NCBI RefSeq assembly: GCF_013394165.1 | Contig: NZ_CP041330.1 | Location: 310,001-374,000 of the forward strand | Reading direction: 5' to 3' | DNA length: 64,000 nt | Origin: Pseudoalteromonas sp. Scap06 | GTDB taxonomy: Bacteria; Pseudomonadota; Gammaproteobacteria; Enterobacterales; Alteromonadaceae | Shown here: in pieces, positions 19,925 through 28,989 of the stretch | Layout of the letters: every line of letters starts with the position of its first letter | Position numbering within the stretch: the stretch's first letter is position 1 | Made by a program: the position numbers and the translations under genes | Notes under the pieces: generated by a model | What the model saw: only the letters and a program-made list of their open reading frames with translations | Told to the model about the DNA's origin: nothing | Database searches by the model: none

Positions 19925-21172
19925 ATGAGTGAAAAAAATAAGGCAACAATTGCTGTTCGTAGTGGAATAGAAGCCGACAAACAGCATGGTGCGGTTGTTC
20001 CACCGCTTTATTTATCAACAACTTACTCATTTTCTGACTTTGATACCAAACGCCAATATGATTATGGCCGCAGTGGTAATCCTAACCGTGACATTTTGGC
20101 TGAGGCGCTCACTGAACTTGAAGGCGGGGCTAAAGGCATTATTACTGCAACGGGTATGGCGGCAGTTCACTTAACAACTCAATTATTAAATAGTAACGAT
20201 ACGTTAATGATTCCTCACGATTGCTATGGTGGCAGCTATCGTTTATTTACCTCACTAGAAAAACGCGGCTTGTTAAAGCTAGAAGTGGTCGATTTCACTA
20301 AAAGCGAAAGCTTATCGCAAATTCTTGCTATTAAACCTAAGCTGATCTGGATTGAAACACCGAGTAATCCAATTTTACGATTAACTGATATTAAAGCAGT
20401 TACCGATATTGCTAAGCAGTGCGGTGCTCTGGTTGCTGCCGATAACACATTTTTATCGCCGGCTTTGCAAAATCCGATTAAATTTGGTGCTGATATTGTG
20501 GTTCACTCAACTACTAAATATATCAATGGTCATTCAGATGTTGTTGGGGGGGCGGTTATTGCAGCAACCGCTGAGCTTGGTGAAGAACTGGCATGGTGGG
20601 CAAATAATATTGGCATTACTGGAGCGCCATTTGATAGCTATTTAACTCTCAGAGGTTTGCGCACGTTAAACGTGCGTTTGAGGCAACACCAAGAAAATGC
20701 ACTCGCTATTGCACAGTATCTAGAAAACTCCCCGTTTGTTGCTCAGGTTTACTATCCAGGTCTTGAATCACATCCACAACATGCGCTTGCTAAGGCGCAG
20801 CAGTTTGGCTTTGGTGCAATGGTTAGTTTTGATATCAAAGGCGATATAAACGATGCTGCAGCGTTTTTAACGCGCTTAAATGAATTTAGTTTGGCGGAAT
20901 CATTAGGCGGAGTTGAAAGTTTGATTTGTCACCCCGCAACCATGACCCATGCAGGCATGGAGGCGACTGCCCGTGCAGAAGCTGGGGTGGGTGATACGCT
21001 TATTCGTATTTCGGTGGGTATTGAAGATGCAAAAGACTTACTTGCTGATTTAGACAGGGTATTTAATTTGGTTCGCCCCGGGCAAGCAGATAATGCTTTA
21101 GCTGCAAAAAATGGTGCCAGTGAGTCATTTGGCTCAGCGAAACTAAACGCGGCGCATCCGGCGTTATGGTAG
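19925..21172 (+). CDS. metB: Cystathionine gamma-synthase
   Basis: 415 residues from the ATG at 19925, which has AAGGTG at proper spacing; a GTG at 19916 is in frame but less likely. It condenses an O-acylated homoserine with cysteine to give cystathionine, using pyridoxal phosphate bound to the Lys of HSTTKYINGHSD. It is a member of the Cys/Met-metabolism PLP family. It is slightly longer than E. coli MetB (386), mostly by a C-terminal tail. metL follows after 49 bases. Position behind the met boxes favours MetB over the close relative cystathionine beta-lyase. Confidence 0.93.
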   Translation: MSEKNKATIAVRSGIEADKQHGAVVPPLYLSTTYSFSDFDTKRQYDYGRSGNPNRDILAEALTELEGGAKGIITATGMAAVHLTTQLLNSNDTLMIPHDCYGGSYRLFTSLEKRGLLKLEVVDFTKSESLSQILAIKPKLIWIETPSNPILRLTDIKAVTDIAKQCGALVAADNTFLSPALQNPIKFGADIVVHSTTKYINGHSDVVGGAVIAATAELGEELAWWANNIGITGAPFDSYLTLRGLRTLNVRLRQHQENALAIAQYLENSPFVAQVYYPGLESHPQHALAKAQQFGFGAMVSFDIKGDINDAAAFLTRLNEFSLAESLGGVESLICHPATMTHAGMEATARAEAGVGDTLIRISVGIEDAKDLLADLDRVFNLVRPGQADNALAAKNGASESFGSAKLNAAHPALW

Positions 21173-21221
21173 TGCCTACCAATTTTGAAAATATAAAACA
21201 TGAAGTCGAGTTGGTATTAAC

Positions 21222-23567
21222 ATGGTAAATCAGGTTCATAAATTTGGTGGTTCGAGTTTAAGCTCAGCGGATCGCTTTAAAAGTGTCGCAAATATTATTT
21301 TAACTCATGCTCAAGCCGGGGATTGTGTGGTGGTATCTGCTGCCGGTAAAACCACCGATACCTTGGTTAAATTGTGGCAAAGCTTTGAACAGCAAGATAC
21401 CCAAGCGATTGCTGACATTATTTTATTAATAAGTAATCATCAATCTTCGCTAATTGAACAATTGCTTATAGCGGGTGCTAAGCATGAAGCACTCAATATA
21501 CTTGCCACTGAGCTAAGCATTATTACTCAGCAGGCTAAGCAAAACATATTAACTGAAGCGTGGCTATTAGCTCATGGCGAATTATGGTCTGCAAGGCTAT
21601 TAAGCGCTTACTTAGGGCAACTTAACGTTAGTGCTTGCGCTCTGGACGCTAGGCAATTATTTACGTTAGACGCAGGGCAGCTACAGCATGCTAATAATCA
21701 GCAGCAGTGCTTAAAAGCCATAGATACAAGCAAAATTAATGTCGTTACAGGGTTTATTGCGGCTAATTTACAACATGAAACCGTGACCTTAGGACGTAAC
21801 GGCAGTGATTACAGTGCTACTTTATTAGCACGATATTGCAATGCTAAAAAAGTGTCTATTTGGACTGACACTCAAGGTGTTTTTAGTACTGATCCGCGTA
21901 AGGTAGCTAATGCGATTAAGTATGCGCGGGTGTGCCGCGAACAAGCTAATTTATTGGCTAGATTAGGTAACCCCGTACTACATGCTAAAACATTATCGCC
22001 ATTAAAAGGGACCGATATAGAGTTAATTGTTCGCAGTAGTTACGATCTTCAAGGCAGCCATACCGAAATAGTTAAATTAGGAATGAGTAAACAAAAGCGC
22101 TTTTTAACCACGATTAACAATGTGGATTTACTTACTGTTGATGATTTGAGTGAAGGCGAGGTAGCGCATGTTAGTCAGCTTATTCAGCATAGTTTGCATC
22201 ACTTTGAACATGCGGGCGAAATTTACTTGGTAGTCCCTGCGTCGGCGACATATCAGGTGGTTAATTATTTTGCTGGCCGCGCCAACATTAGTGATTCTAA
22301 CTTAAATGGGGTTGCAATTATTGCATCAGAGCCAGATATAGCGATACTCGGTGAGCAAAGTGCAGCTGTACTTCAAGCGCAATCAATTCACCCTAGGTTT
22401 ACTCATTTTGGTGACGGTTATACGTTATTATTAACCGATCAGGTACTTGAGAGTGATGTGCTGAGCTTACTGCATGATAAATTGATCAATAAAGCGCAAG
22501 AAATAGCTTTAATTATTGCAGGGCTTGGTAATGTTGGTGCTGAATTTATGCGCCAACTACCTGCACAAATAGCCCGTTTATCATCAGGTTTTAACATTAA
22601 GTTAGTAGCATTACTACGCTCAGAGCAGATGCTGGTTAATGCCAATGGGTTAGACTGTGAGAGCTGGCAACAGCAATGGGAAAACCATGCAAGCCCCTAT
22701 CAGCAAGCTGATTTGCTGTCATACATTGATACGCTTGAGTATGAACATAAGGTAGTGATTGATATTACCGCCAGTGAATATTTTAGCCAGCTTTATAGCA
22801 AATTTGTGGAATTAAATTGTCACTTAATTAGTGCTAATAAATACGCAGGCACAGCTCCGCTGAGCTGGTATCAAGCATTACGTGAAGATTTGGCACAGCG
22901 CGGCTTACATTGGCGTTATAATGCCAGTGTGGGAGCCGGATTACCGATTAACTTTGCACTGGCCGATTTGCAAAACAGTGGCGATAAAATAACGCGTATA
23001 GAAGGCGTGTTTTCTGGCACGCTGTCATGGTTATGCAGTATGTATGATGGCAGCAAGGCATTTTCAGATTTAGTGCTTGAAGCACAAGCTTTGGGGTTCA
23101 CCGAACCTGATCCGCGAGAAGATTTATCTGGCCGAGATATGCAACGCAAGTTGCTTATTTTGGCGCGTGAATTAGGTATTGAATTGGAACTTGATGACAT
23201 TTCTTTATCCGCATTGATGCCCGATGAGCTAAGTGCGGGCAGTTGGGATGACTTTGTTGATAACAAGGCTAGTTTAGATGCGTTTATCAAGCAGCACTTC
23301 GAAGCGGCTTTGCAACAAAGTGCTGCACTGTGTTATACCGGATTGCTGGAGTTTAAAAACAGCAAGCTAAACGCTAAGGTAGGAATTGCCTATGTACCAA
23401 AAAGCGAAGCGGTTGCTAATTTAACACCTGGCGATAATATTTTTGTGATTAATACTCAGTGGTATAATCAAAACGCATTAGTGATACAAGGCCCCGGTGC
23501 GGGTAAAGAAGTGACCGCAGCTGGCGTGCACTCTGACTTATATTGGTTGGTACAAAATATTACCTAG
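21222..23567 (+). CDS. metL: Bifunctional aspartokinase / homoserine dehydrogenase (MetL type)
   Basis: 781 residues. The N-terminal aspartate kinase (HKFGGSSL at 6-13, GRNGSDYSATLLARY, TDPRKV) is followed by a degenerate ACT-type linker and a C-terminal homoserine dehydrogenase (NAD(P) loop AGLGNVGAEF, then SANKYAG and GVFSGTLSWL). The fused enzyme supplies the first and third steps from aspartate toward homoserine. Pairing with metB under MetJ indicates the methionine-regulated isoenzyme rather than ThrA. A terminator follows directly. Confidence 0.94.
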   Translation: MVNQVHKFGGSSLSSADRFKSVANIILTHAQAGDCVVVSAAGKTTDTLVKLWQSFEQQDTQAIADIILLISNHQSSLIEQLLIAGAKHEALNILATELSIITQQAKQNILTEAWLLAHGELWSARLLSAYLGQLNVSACALDARQLFTLDAGQLQHANNQQQCLKAIDTSKINVVTGFIAANLQHETVTLGRNGSDYSATLLARYCNAKKVSIWTDTQGVFSTDPRKVANAIKYARVCREQANLLARLGNPVLHAKTLSPLKGTDIELIVRSSYDLQGSHTEIVKLGMSKQKRFLTTINNVDLLTVDDLSEGEVAHVSQLIQHSLHHFEHAGEIYLVVPASATYQVVNYFAGRANISDSNLNGVAIIASEPDIAILGEQSAAVLQAQSIHPRFTHFGDGYTLLLTDQVLESDVLSLLHDKLINKAQEIALIIAGLGNVGAEFMRQLPAQIARLSSGFNIKLVALLRSEQMLVNANGLDCESWQQQWENHASPYQQADLLSYIDTLEYEHKVVIDITASEYFSQLYSKFVELNCHLISANKYAGTAPLSWYQALREDLAQRGLHWRYNASVGAGLPINFALADLQNSGDKITRIEGVFSGTLSWLCSMYDGSKAFSDLVLEAQALGFTEPDPREDLSGRDMQRKLLILARELGIELELDDISLSALMPDELSAGSWDDFVDNKASLDAFIKQHFEAALQQSAALCYTGLLEFKNSKLNAKVGIAYVPKSEAVANLTPGDNIFVINTQWYNQNALVIQGPGAGKEVTAAGVHSDLYWLVQNIT

Positions 23568-23573
23568 ACCATC

Positions 23574-23600
23574 AAAAAGGCCGCTATTCAGCGGCCTTTT
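23574..23600. terminator. Bidirectional terminator between metL and mrcA
   Basis: AAAAGGCCGC / GCGGCCTTTT perfect stem with TATTCA loop, between convergent stop codons. Confidence 0.9.
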
Positions 23601-23615
23601 ATATATTAGCATTGT

Positions 23616-26090
23616 TTAAAAGAGCTCTTCTTCGGTTTTAGTGCTTTCTTCAAATACATCATTTGGCTGTGCTAACACATATTTTGTAGGTGCGGTCCCT
23701 TTCTCAAAGTACTCAAAACGGCTGGTATAATCGTTTTTATGACTTAACAGCCCCGTTTCTAAGTCAATACGAATAGAAACTAAGCCTTCAGGTGGTTCGA
23801 TAGGTGCCGCAGGTTTACCATCCAGTGCAACTCTCATAAAATCAACCCATGCAGGCTGAGCTGTTTTAGCACCTGACTCTGCGCCTGATATTTGGCCACT
23901 TCCTAAGTTATTGTTATAGGTTGAGCGCCCCAGAGTATTTCCAGGGTTGTCAAAACCAACCCAAACAGAGGTCATCACATCGCGATTAAAGCCGCTAAAC
24001 CAAGTATCTACAGAATCATTGGTAGTGCCTGTTTTACCTGACAGATCGCGACGTTTTAGCGCTTGTGCACGCCATCCTGTACCACTCCAACCTGTTTTAT
24101 GAGACCAGCTACCACCCCCCCAAATTGCGCTGTTCATAGCACTGGCAATTAAAAATGCATTTTGTTTAGATATGATCTGCGGCGCGCAGTTTGGTGCTAC
24201 TTGCTCACTTAGCATTAGCGAGCTAGGCGTTGTTGCTTCATCATCACAAATTACAGTCGGGTTAGTTTTAAATAAGGTGTTGCCCATGGCATCTTGAATT
24301 TCAGAGATAAAGTAAGGTTCGATTAAGTGGCCGCCATTGGCAAAAGTACTCATACCACGAGCTAACTCTAGTGGAGTAATAGATGCGCTACCTAAAGCCA
24401 GCGATTCACTGCGATTTATATCTTCATCTGCAAAGCCAAATTTAAGTAAATGATCGGCTGTACGTTGCAAGCCAACACCACGTAATAAACGTACCGAAAT
24501 CACATTTTTTGATTGTGCTAAAGCACGGCGAATGCGAATAGGGCCATTATAAATGGCAGGGCTATTTTTAGGTCGCCATGCGACACCTTGGCTTTTATCC
24601 CATTGATTTATAGGAGCATCATTTAAAATTGACGCTAAGGTGTAGCCTTTTTCAAGTGCAGCAGAGTATATAAATGGCTTAATATTAGAGCCAACTTGGC
24701 GTTTAGCTTGCACTGCACGGTTATATTGGCTTTGTTCAAAGCTGTAACCGCCTACAATGGCTTTTATACGCCCGTCTTGTGGGTCTAAAGACACAATGGC
24801 GCTTGCAGCTTCAGGGATTTGACTCAAAATATAGCTGTTGTCATCATTTTTACGCAGCCATATTTGCATGCCAGGCGTTAATATATCGCTTGCTGTTTCA
24901 GGAGCAAAGCTTTGGCGATAACGGGTGATAAACTTACGCGCCCACTTCAGATTATCCCAAGTCAATGTTGTGCGTTCGCCGCTTTTAAGTATTACTTCCG
25001 CGCTTCTGTCGGATACATTTAAAACTGCAGCGGCTTTTAGAGGGCCTAGTTCATTGGCCTCTTTCAAAATGTTTAATAACTTAGAATCAGAAGGTGTGGG
25101 CTCTGTTTGTGGATCCCATAAAATGGCTTCAGGGCCTCTAAATCCATGGCGCATATCATAGGCATGTAAATTGTTAACCAAAGCCGTTTGTGCCGCCTGT
25201 TGAATATTTGACTCAACAGAAGTATACACTTTAAATCCTGAGTTATAGGCTTTATCTATACCGTAGCGCGACACCATTTCAGCACGTACCATTTCTGAAA
25301 TATATGGTGCATATAAGTCAATTTCAGCCCCATGAAAATAAGCGGTAATTGGTTGGTTCGTGGCTTCATTATACTGCGCTCTAGAAATATACTTTTCATC
25401 TAGCATTCGTCCTAACACTACATTTCTTCTGGCTTTGGCTCGCTTTGGGTTACGAATAGGGTTAAGTGCTGAAGGCGCCTTGGGTAAACCGGCAATCATT
25501 GCCATTTGCGCAAGAGTAAGCTCTTTTAGCTCTTTACCATAATAAACCTGAGCGGCTGCACCAATACCAAAGGCGCGGTTTCCTAGCTCTATTTTATTTA
25601 GATAAAGTTCAAAGATTTCATCTTTTGAAAGTAAATTTTCGATATGGATGGCAATAAATATTTCTTTTACTTTACGAATATAGGCTTTTTCTCGCGTTAA
25701 AAAGAAGTTACGAGCCAACTGCATGGTGATTGTACTGGCACCCTGCTTTTTTTCACCGGTAGAAATAAGTACTAGTGCTGAGCGAACAATACCAATTGGG
25801 TCGATACCGATATGGTCATAAAAACGGTTATCTTCTGTTGCTAAAAAAGCCTGTAATAAAGGTTCAGGAATTTGATCTATAGTTACAGGGATACGTCTTT
25901 TTTCACCAAATTGGTTGATTAAAAGCCCATCTTTGGTAAATACTTGCATAGGCGTTTGTAATTGAACGTTTTTTAAAACTTGCACGCTTGGGATATCGGA
26001 TTTAACGTAGTAATAAAGGCTGAGCAATGTAATTAGTGCAAGTAATGCACAAATGATCAAAAATTGTAAAGTTCTTTTTAATAAAATCAC
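23616..26090 (-). CDS. mrcA: Penicillin-binding protein 1A (bifunctional murein synthase)
   Basis: 824 residues. One N-terminal membrane anchor (about 8-28) precedes a GT51 glycosyltransferase domain with catalytic Glu in ATEDNRFYDH (Glu86), an inserted OB-like regulatory domain, and a transpeptidase domain. The transpeptidase carries the SxxK serine in VGSNIKPF (near 468), SKN in AQSKN and KTG in SGKTGTT (near 687). It builds and crosslinks peptidoglycan in the periplasm during elongation. It diverges from pilMNOPQ, the arrangement usual in gammaproteobacteria. Confidence 0.97.
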   Translation of the reverse strand: MILLKRTLQFLIICALLALITLLSLYYYVKSDIPSVQVLKNVQLQTPMQVFTKDGLLINQFGEKRRIPVTIDQIPEPLLQAFLATEDNRFYDHIGIDPIGIVRSALVLISTGEKKQGASTITMQLARNFFLTREKAYIRKVKEIFIAIHIENLLSKDEIFELYLNKIELGNRAFGIGAAAQVYYGKELKELTLAQMAMIAGLPKAPSALNPIRNPKRAKARRNVVLGRMLDEKYISRAQYNEATNQPITAYFHGAEIDLYAPYISEMVRAEMVSRYGIDKAYNSGFKVYTSVESNIQQAAQTALVNNLHAYDMRHGFRGPEAILWDPQTEPTPSDSKLLNILKEANELGPLKAAAVLNVSDRSAEVILKSGERTTLTWDNLKWARKFITRYRQSFAPETASDILTPGMQIWLRKNDDNSYILSQIPEAASAIVSLDPQDGRIKAIVGGYSFEQSQYNRAVQAKRQVGSNIKPFIYSAALEKGYTLASILNDAPINQWDKSQGVAWRPKNSPAIYNGPIRIRRALAQSKNVISVRLLRGVGLQRTADHLLKFGFADEDINRSESLALGSASITPLELARGMSTFANGGHLIEPYFISEIQDAMGNTLFKTNPTVICDDEATTPSSLMLSEQVAPNCAPQIISKQNAFLIASAMNSAIWGGGSWSHKTGWSGTGWRAQALKRRDLSGKTGTTNDSVDTWFSGFNRDVMTSVWVGFDNPGNTLGRSTYNNNLGSGQISGAESGAKTAQPAWVDFMRVALDGKPAAPIEPPEGLVSIRIDLETGLLSHKNDYTSRFEYFEKGTAPTKYVLAQPNDVFEESTKTEEELF

Positions 26091-26221
26091 TGATATTTCC
26101 CTAAACGGACTCCCAATTACAGGTTGAGACTGCTAGTATATATTGATTAAAAATTGAATAATATTTTTTAAGATATAAATTATAACTTGTTTATTATTAA
26201 AACAAAGGCAAAGTTGCAAAC

Positions 26222-27301
26222 ATGCTAAGTCAATTGATAAAAAAACCATCACCTATGATGGTGGGTATTGATATAGGATCGCACTCTATCAAGGCCGTGC
26301 TTTTAAGTGAAACAGAAACCGGGCTTCGATTAGAAGCTCTTGCAATTGAACCTATGCCTAAAGGCGCTATGAGCGAGCGCAACATTCAAGACATTGAAGC
26401 AATTGGCAATGTGATAACCAAGTTAAAACGAAAGCTTCCAAAGTCACTAAAATTTGCAGCTGTTGCTGTTTCAGGGCAAACAGTGATTACCAAAGTCATT
26501 TTCATGGATGTTTCCTTAAGCGACGCTGAATTAGAATCACAGATTGAAATTGAAGCCGATAGCTTGATCCCCTATCCATTAGATGAAGTCAGTTTAGATT
26601 TTGAAAAACTCTCTACTAACAGTGCCGACCCGAGCAAAATTAATGTTCTACTTTCTGCAGCGAGAACGGAAAGTGTGGAAGCGAGAGTAGGCGCACTTAG
26701 TGCTGCCAACTTAACTGCAAAAGTTGTGGATGTTGAAAGCTATGCATTAAGCCGGGCTATGGATGTTTACTACCAACAGCTACCATCAGACGCGTTTGAT
26801 AAAACCGTTGCAGTAGTTGATATAGGTGCGGTGCTTACCTTGGTCAGTGTAGTGCAATTTGGTGAAACTATTTACACCCGCGACCAGGTATTTGGTGGTG
26901 ACCAATATACAAATAGTATTGTTGCTTACTACAACAAAGGCTTTGATGAGGCTGAAATTGGTAAAACAACGGGTGATTTACCACCTAATTATACATTTGA
27001 AGTGTTAGCGCCTTTTCAAACATCATTATTGCAGCAAGTTCGTCGTGCTGTGCAAATGTTTTTAACAACAACAGGCAAAGAGCAGTTGGACTACATCGTA
27101 CTGACGGGCGGGTCAGCGATGATTAAAGGTGTTGATAGGTTATTAATCGAAGAATTAGGAATACACACGGTTGTTGTTGAACCATTTGATAAAATGGAAA
27201 TATCACCTAGAGTAGATCGTAATATAATACAGCGCCACCGCACTCAGTTTGCGATTGCAACTGGTTTGGCGTTGAGGAGTTTTTCATCATGCCACATATA
27301 A
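26222..27301 (+). CDS. pilM: Type IV pilus assembly protein PilM
   Basis: 359 residues. It is a cytoplasmic actin-like ATPase (FtsA superfamily) with nucleotide-binding signatures GIDIGSHSIK near 16 and VVDIGAVLT, and a late TGGSA loop. PilM binds the cytoplasmic tail of PilN and begins the inner-membrane alignment complex. The 3' end overlaps pilN by 13 bases. It starts the five-gene pilMNOPQ operon. Confidence 0.95.
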   Translation: MLSQLIKKPSPMMVGIDIGSHSIKAVLLSETETGLRLEALAIEPMPKGAMSERNIQDIEAIGNVITKLKRKLPKSLKFAAVAVSGQTVITKVIFMDVSLSDAELESQIEIEADSLIPYPLDEVSLDFEKLSTNSADPSKINVLLSAARTESVEARVGALSAANLTAKVVDVESYALSRAMDVYYQQLPSDAFDKTVAVVDIGAVLTLVSVVQFGETIYTRDQVFGGDQYTNSIVAYYNKGFDEAEIGKTTGDLPPNYTFEVLAPFQTSLLQQVRRAVQMFLTTTGKEQLDYIVLTGGSAMIKGVDRLLIEELGIHTVVVEPFDKMEISPRVDRNIIQRHRTQFAIATGLALRSFSSCHI

Positions 27302-27861
27302 ATTTACTACCTTGGCGTGAACTTCAGCGTGAGCAGTCTAAAAAGAAATTTATAACATTGCTGATGGCAGTGGTTATTGTTTGTTTCGTAACTATGTATG
27401 CGCTGAGTACATTTTATAGCGCTCTAAAAGAAGGGCAAATGCTTAAAAATAACTATCTCAGCTCAGAAATTACAATGCTCGATCAGAAAATTCGCGATAT
27501 ACGCGACTTAGACATGAAAAAAGAAAATCTACAACAACGGATGCGTTTAATTGAAGAGCTACAAAGCAGCCGTAATTTAGGCACGCAAATAATGGATGAA
27601 GTGGCAAAAATAGTGCCTGCTGGAGTTTATTTAACTAAGCTTGAGCGTAAAGGTAGCCAAATTCATGTGTTAGGTAAAAGTGAGTCTAATAATCGTTTGT
27701 CTACTATGCTTCGACAGGTGCAAAGTTCTTATCTTTTAGAGCGCCCGACTATGCAAGGCATTGTTGCAGGCGATCAATCCTCTCGTTTACTCAGCGATTT
27801 TAATATGGAGTTCTACGTAAAACCATTTGGTAAAATAGGCGAGGTACCTAATGAACCTTGA
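27289..27861 (+). CDS. pilN: Type IV pilus assembly protein PilN
   Basis: 190 residues. The N-terminal INLLPWRE motif that inserts into PilM is at 4-11, followed by one transmembrane helix (about 22-43) and a periplasmic coiled coil and ferredoxin-like fold that pairs with PilO. It overlaps pilM by 13 bases and pilO by 11, so translation is probably coupled. Confidence 0.95.
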   Translation: MPHINLLPWRELQREQSKKKFITLLMAVVIVCFVTMYALSTFYSALKEGQMLKNNYLSSEITMLDQKIRDIRDLDMKKENLQQRMRLIEELQSSRNLGTQIMDEVAKIVPAGVYLTKLERKGSQIHVLGKSESNNRLSTMLRQVQSSYLLERPTMQGIVAGDQSSRLLSDFNMEFYVKPFGKIGEVPNEP

Positions 27862-28453
27862 TTTTAAGTCGCTTACAGAAATAGATTGGAATGAAATAGA
27901 GCTCGATAACATAGGTGAGTGGCCTGTTATTGTAAAAACAATATGCGGCGCATTTGTTGCCTGTCTCGTATTGTTTTTTAGCTATAGCTTATTAGTGTCG
28001 GATGAAATTGAAAGCTACCATAACGCAGTGGCCAAAGAAATAGAATTACGCACAACCTACCGAACTAAATATGCAGTTGCCAGCAAGCTCGATATTTATC
28101 GTGAACAAATGGTTGAGATGGAAGATGAGTTTTCTCAGCTATTAAAACGCCTACCTACCTCAAATGAGACGCCAGGATTATTAGATGACCTTTCCTATGT
28201 GGGTACAACCAGCGGCCTAACATTTTTAAAAATTGGTTGGCTACCAGAAGTTGAAAAAGAGTTCTATACCGAGCTACCCATTAAAATTGAAGTAGTAGGC
28301 ACTTATCATGAGTTCGGTGAATTTGTAGGAAAAGTGGCTCAATTGCCGAGAATAGTAAGTTTGCACGACTTTTCTATTTTATCATCTGGCGAAAAGCAGC
28401 TAACATTCAGTGTAGTAGCAAAAACTTATCGTTATGAAGAGGGGGTAAGATGA
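27851..28453 (+). CDS. pilO: Type IV pilus assembly protein PilO
   Basis: 200 residues: a short cytoplasmic tail, one transmembrane helix (about 30-50), a coiled coil and a periplasmic domain. It forms the heterodimer with PilN that links PilM to PilP and the secretin. The LSYVGTTSGLTF segment is typical of the family. It overlaps pilN and pilP. Confidence 0.94.
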   Translation: MNLDFKSLTEIDWNEIELDNIGEWPVIVKTICGAFVACLVLFFSYSLLVSDEIESYHNAVAKEIELRTTYRTKYAVASKLDIYREQMVEMEDEFSQLLKRLPTSNETPGLLDDLSYVGTTSGLTFLKIGWLPEVEKEFYTELPIKIEVVGTYHEFGEFVGKVAQLPRIVSLHDFSILSSGEKQLTFSVVAKTYRYEEGVR

Positions 28454-28989
28454 TGAAGCAACTTCCCTTTTTAACTGTTGTAATATTGTTGCTCAGTGGT
28501 TGTAATGAAGATACATCTGAGCAAAAAGAGTTTATTGACCAGGTTAAGGCAAACACTACTGCACGTGTTGAAAAAATACCTGAGTTAGTTAAGTTTGAGC
28601 ACTTTGAATATAACGCCAAAGATATACGTAGCCCTTTTGTAGCACCAGAACCAGAAATTATACAAAATAAGCTAACACAAGTTAAAAACTGTCTTCACCC
28701 AGATCCAGAGCGTGTCCGTCAGCCTCTGGAGAAGTACCCATTAGATAATTTAGCAATGAAGGGAACGATAGGGTCGAACAGTAATACATGGGCGCTCATT
28801 ACAGCTGCTGATAACACCTTACACCGAGTATCTATAGGAAGCTATTTAGGCACCTATGATGGAAAAGTAAGCAGTGTTAATAGTGACTATATTGAATTAG
28901 TAGAATTAATCCCTGATGGGTCAGGTTGTTGGAAAGAACGTTTGACCAAATTAGAAATGTTAGAGGCGGCAACTAATGGCGCAAATTAA
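28450..28989 (+). CDS. pilP: Type IV pilus lipoprotein PilP
   Basis: 179 residues. A lipoprotein signal ends in the lipobox LLSGC near residue 20, followed by a disordered linker and a beta-sandwich domain (LKGTI-type core, here AMKGTIGSNSNTWALI; YLGTYDGKVSSV). PilP connects PilNO to the PilQ secretin. The ATG lies in an ATGA overlap with pilO, and the 3' end overlaps the pilQ start by 14 bases. Confidence 0.94.
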   Translation: MMKQLPFLTVVILLLSGCNEDTSEQKEFIDQVKANTTARVEKIPELVKFEHFEYNAKDIRSPFVAPEPEIIQNKLTQVKNCLHPDPERVRQPLEKYPLDNLAMKGTIGSNSNTWALITAADNTLHRVSIGSYLGTYDGKVSSVNSDYIELVELIPDGSGCWKERLTKLEMLEAATNGAN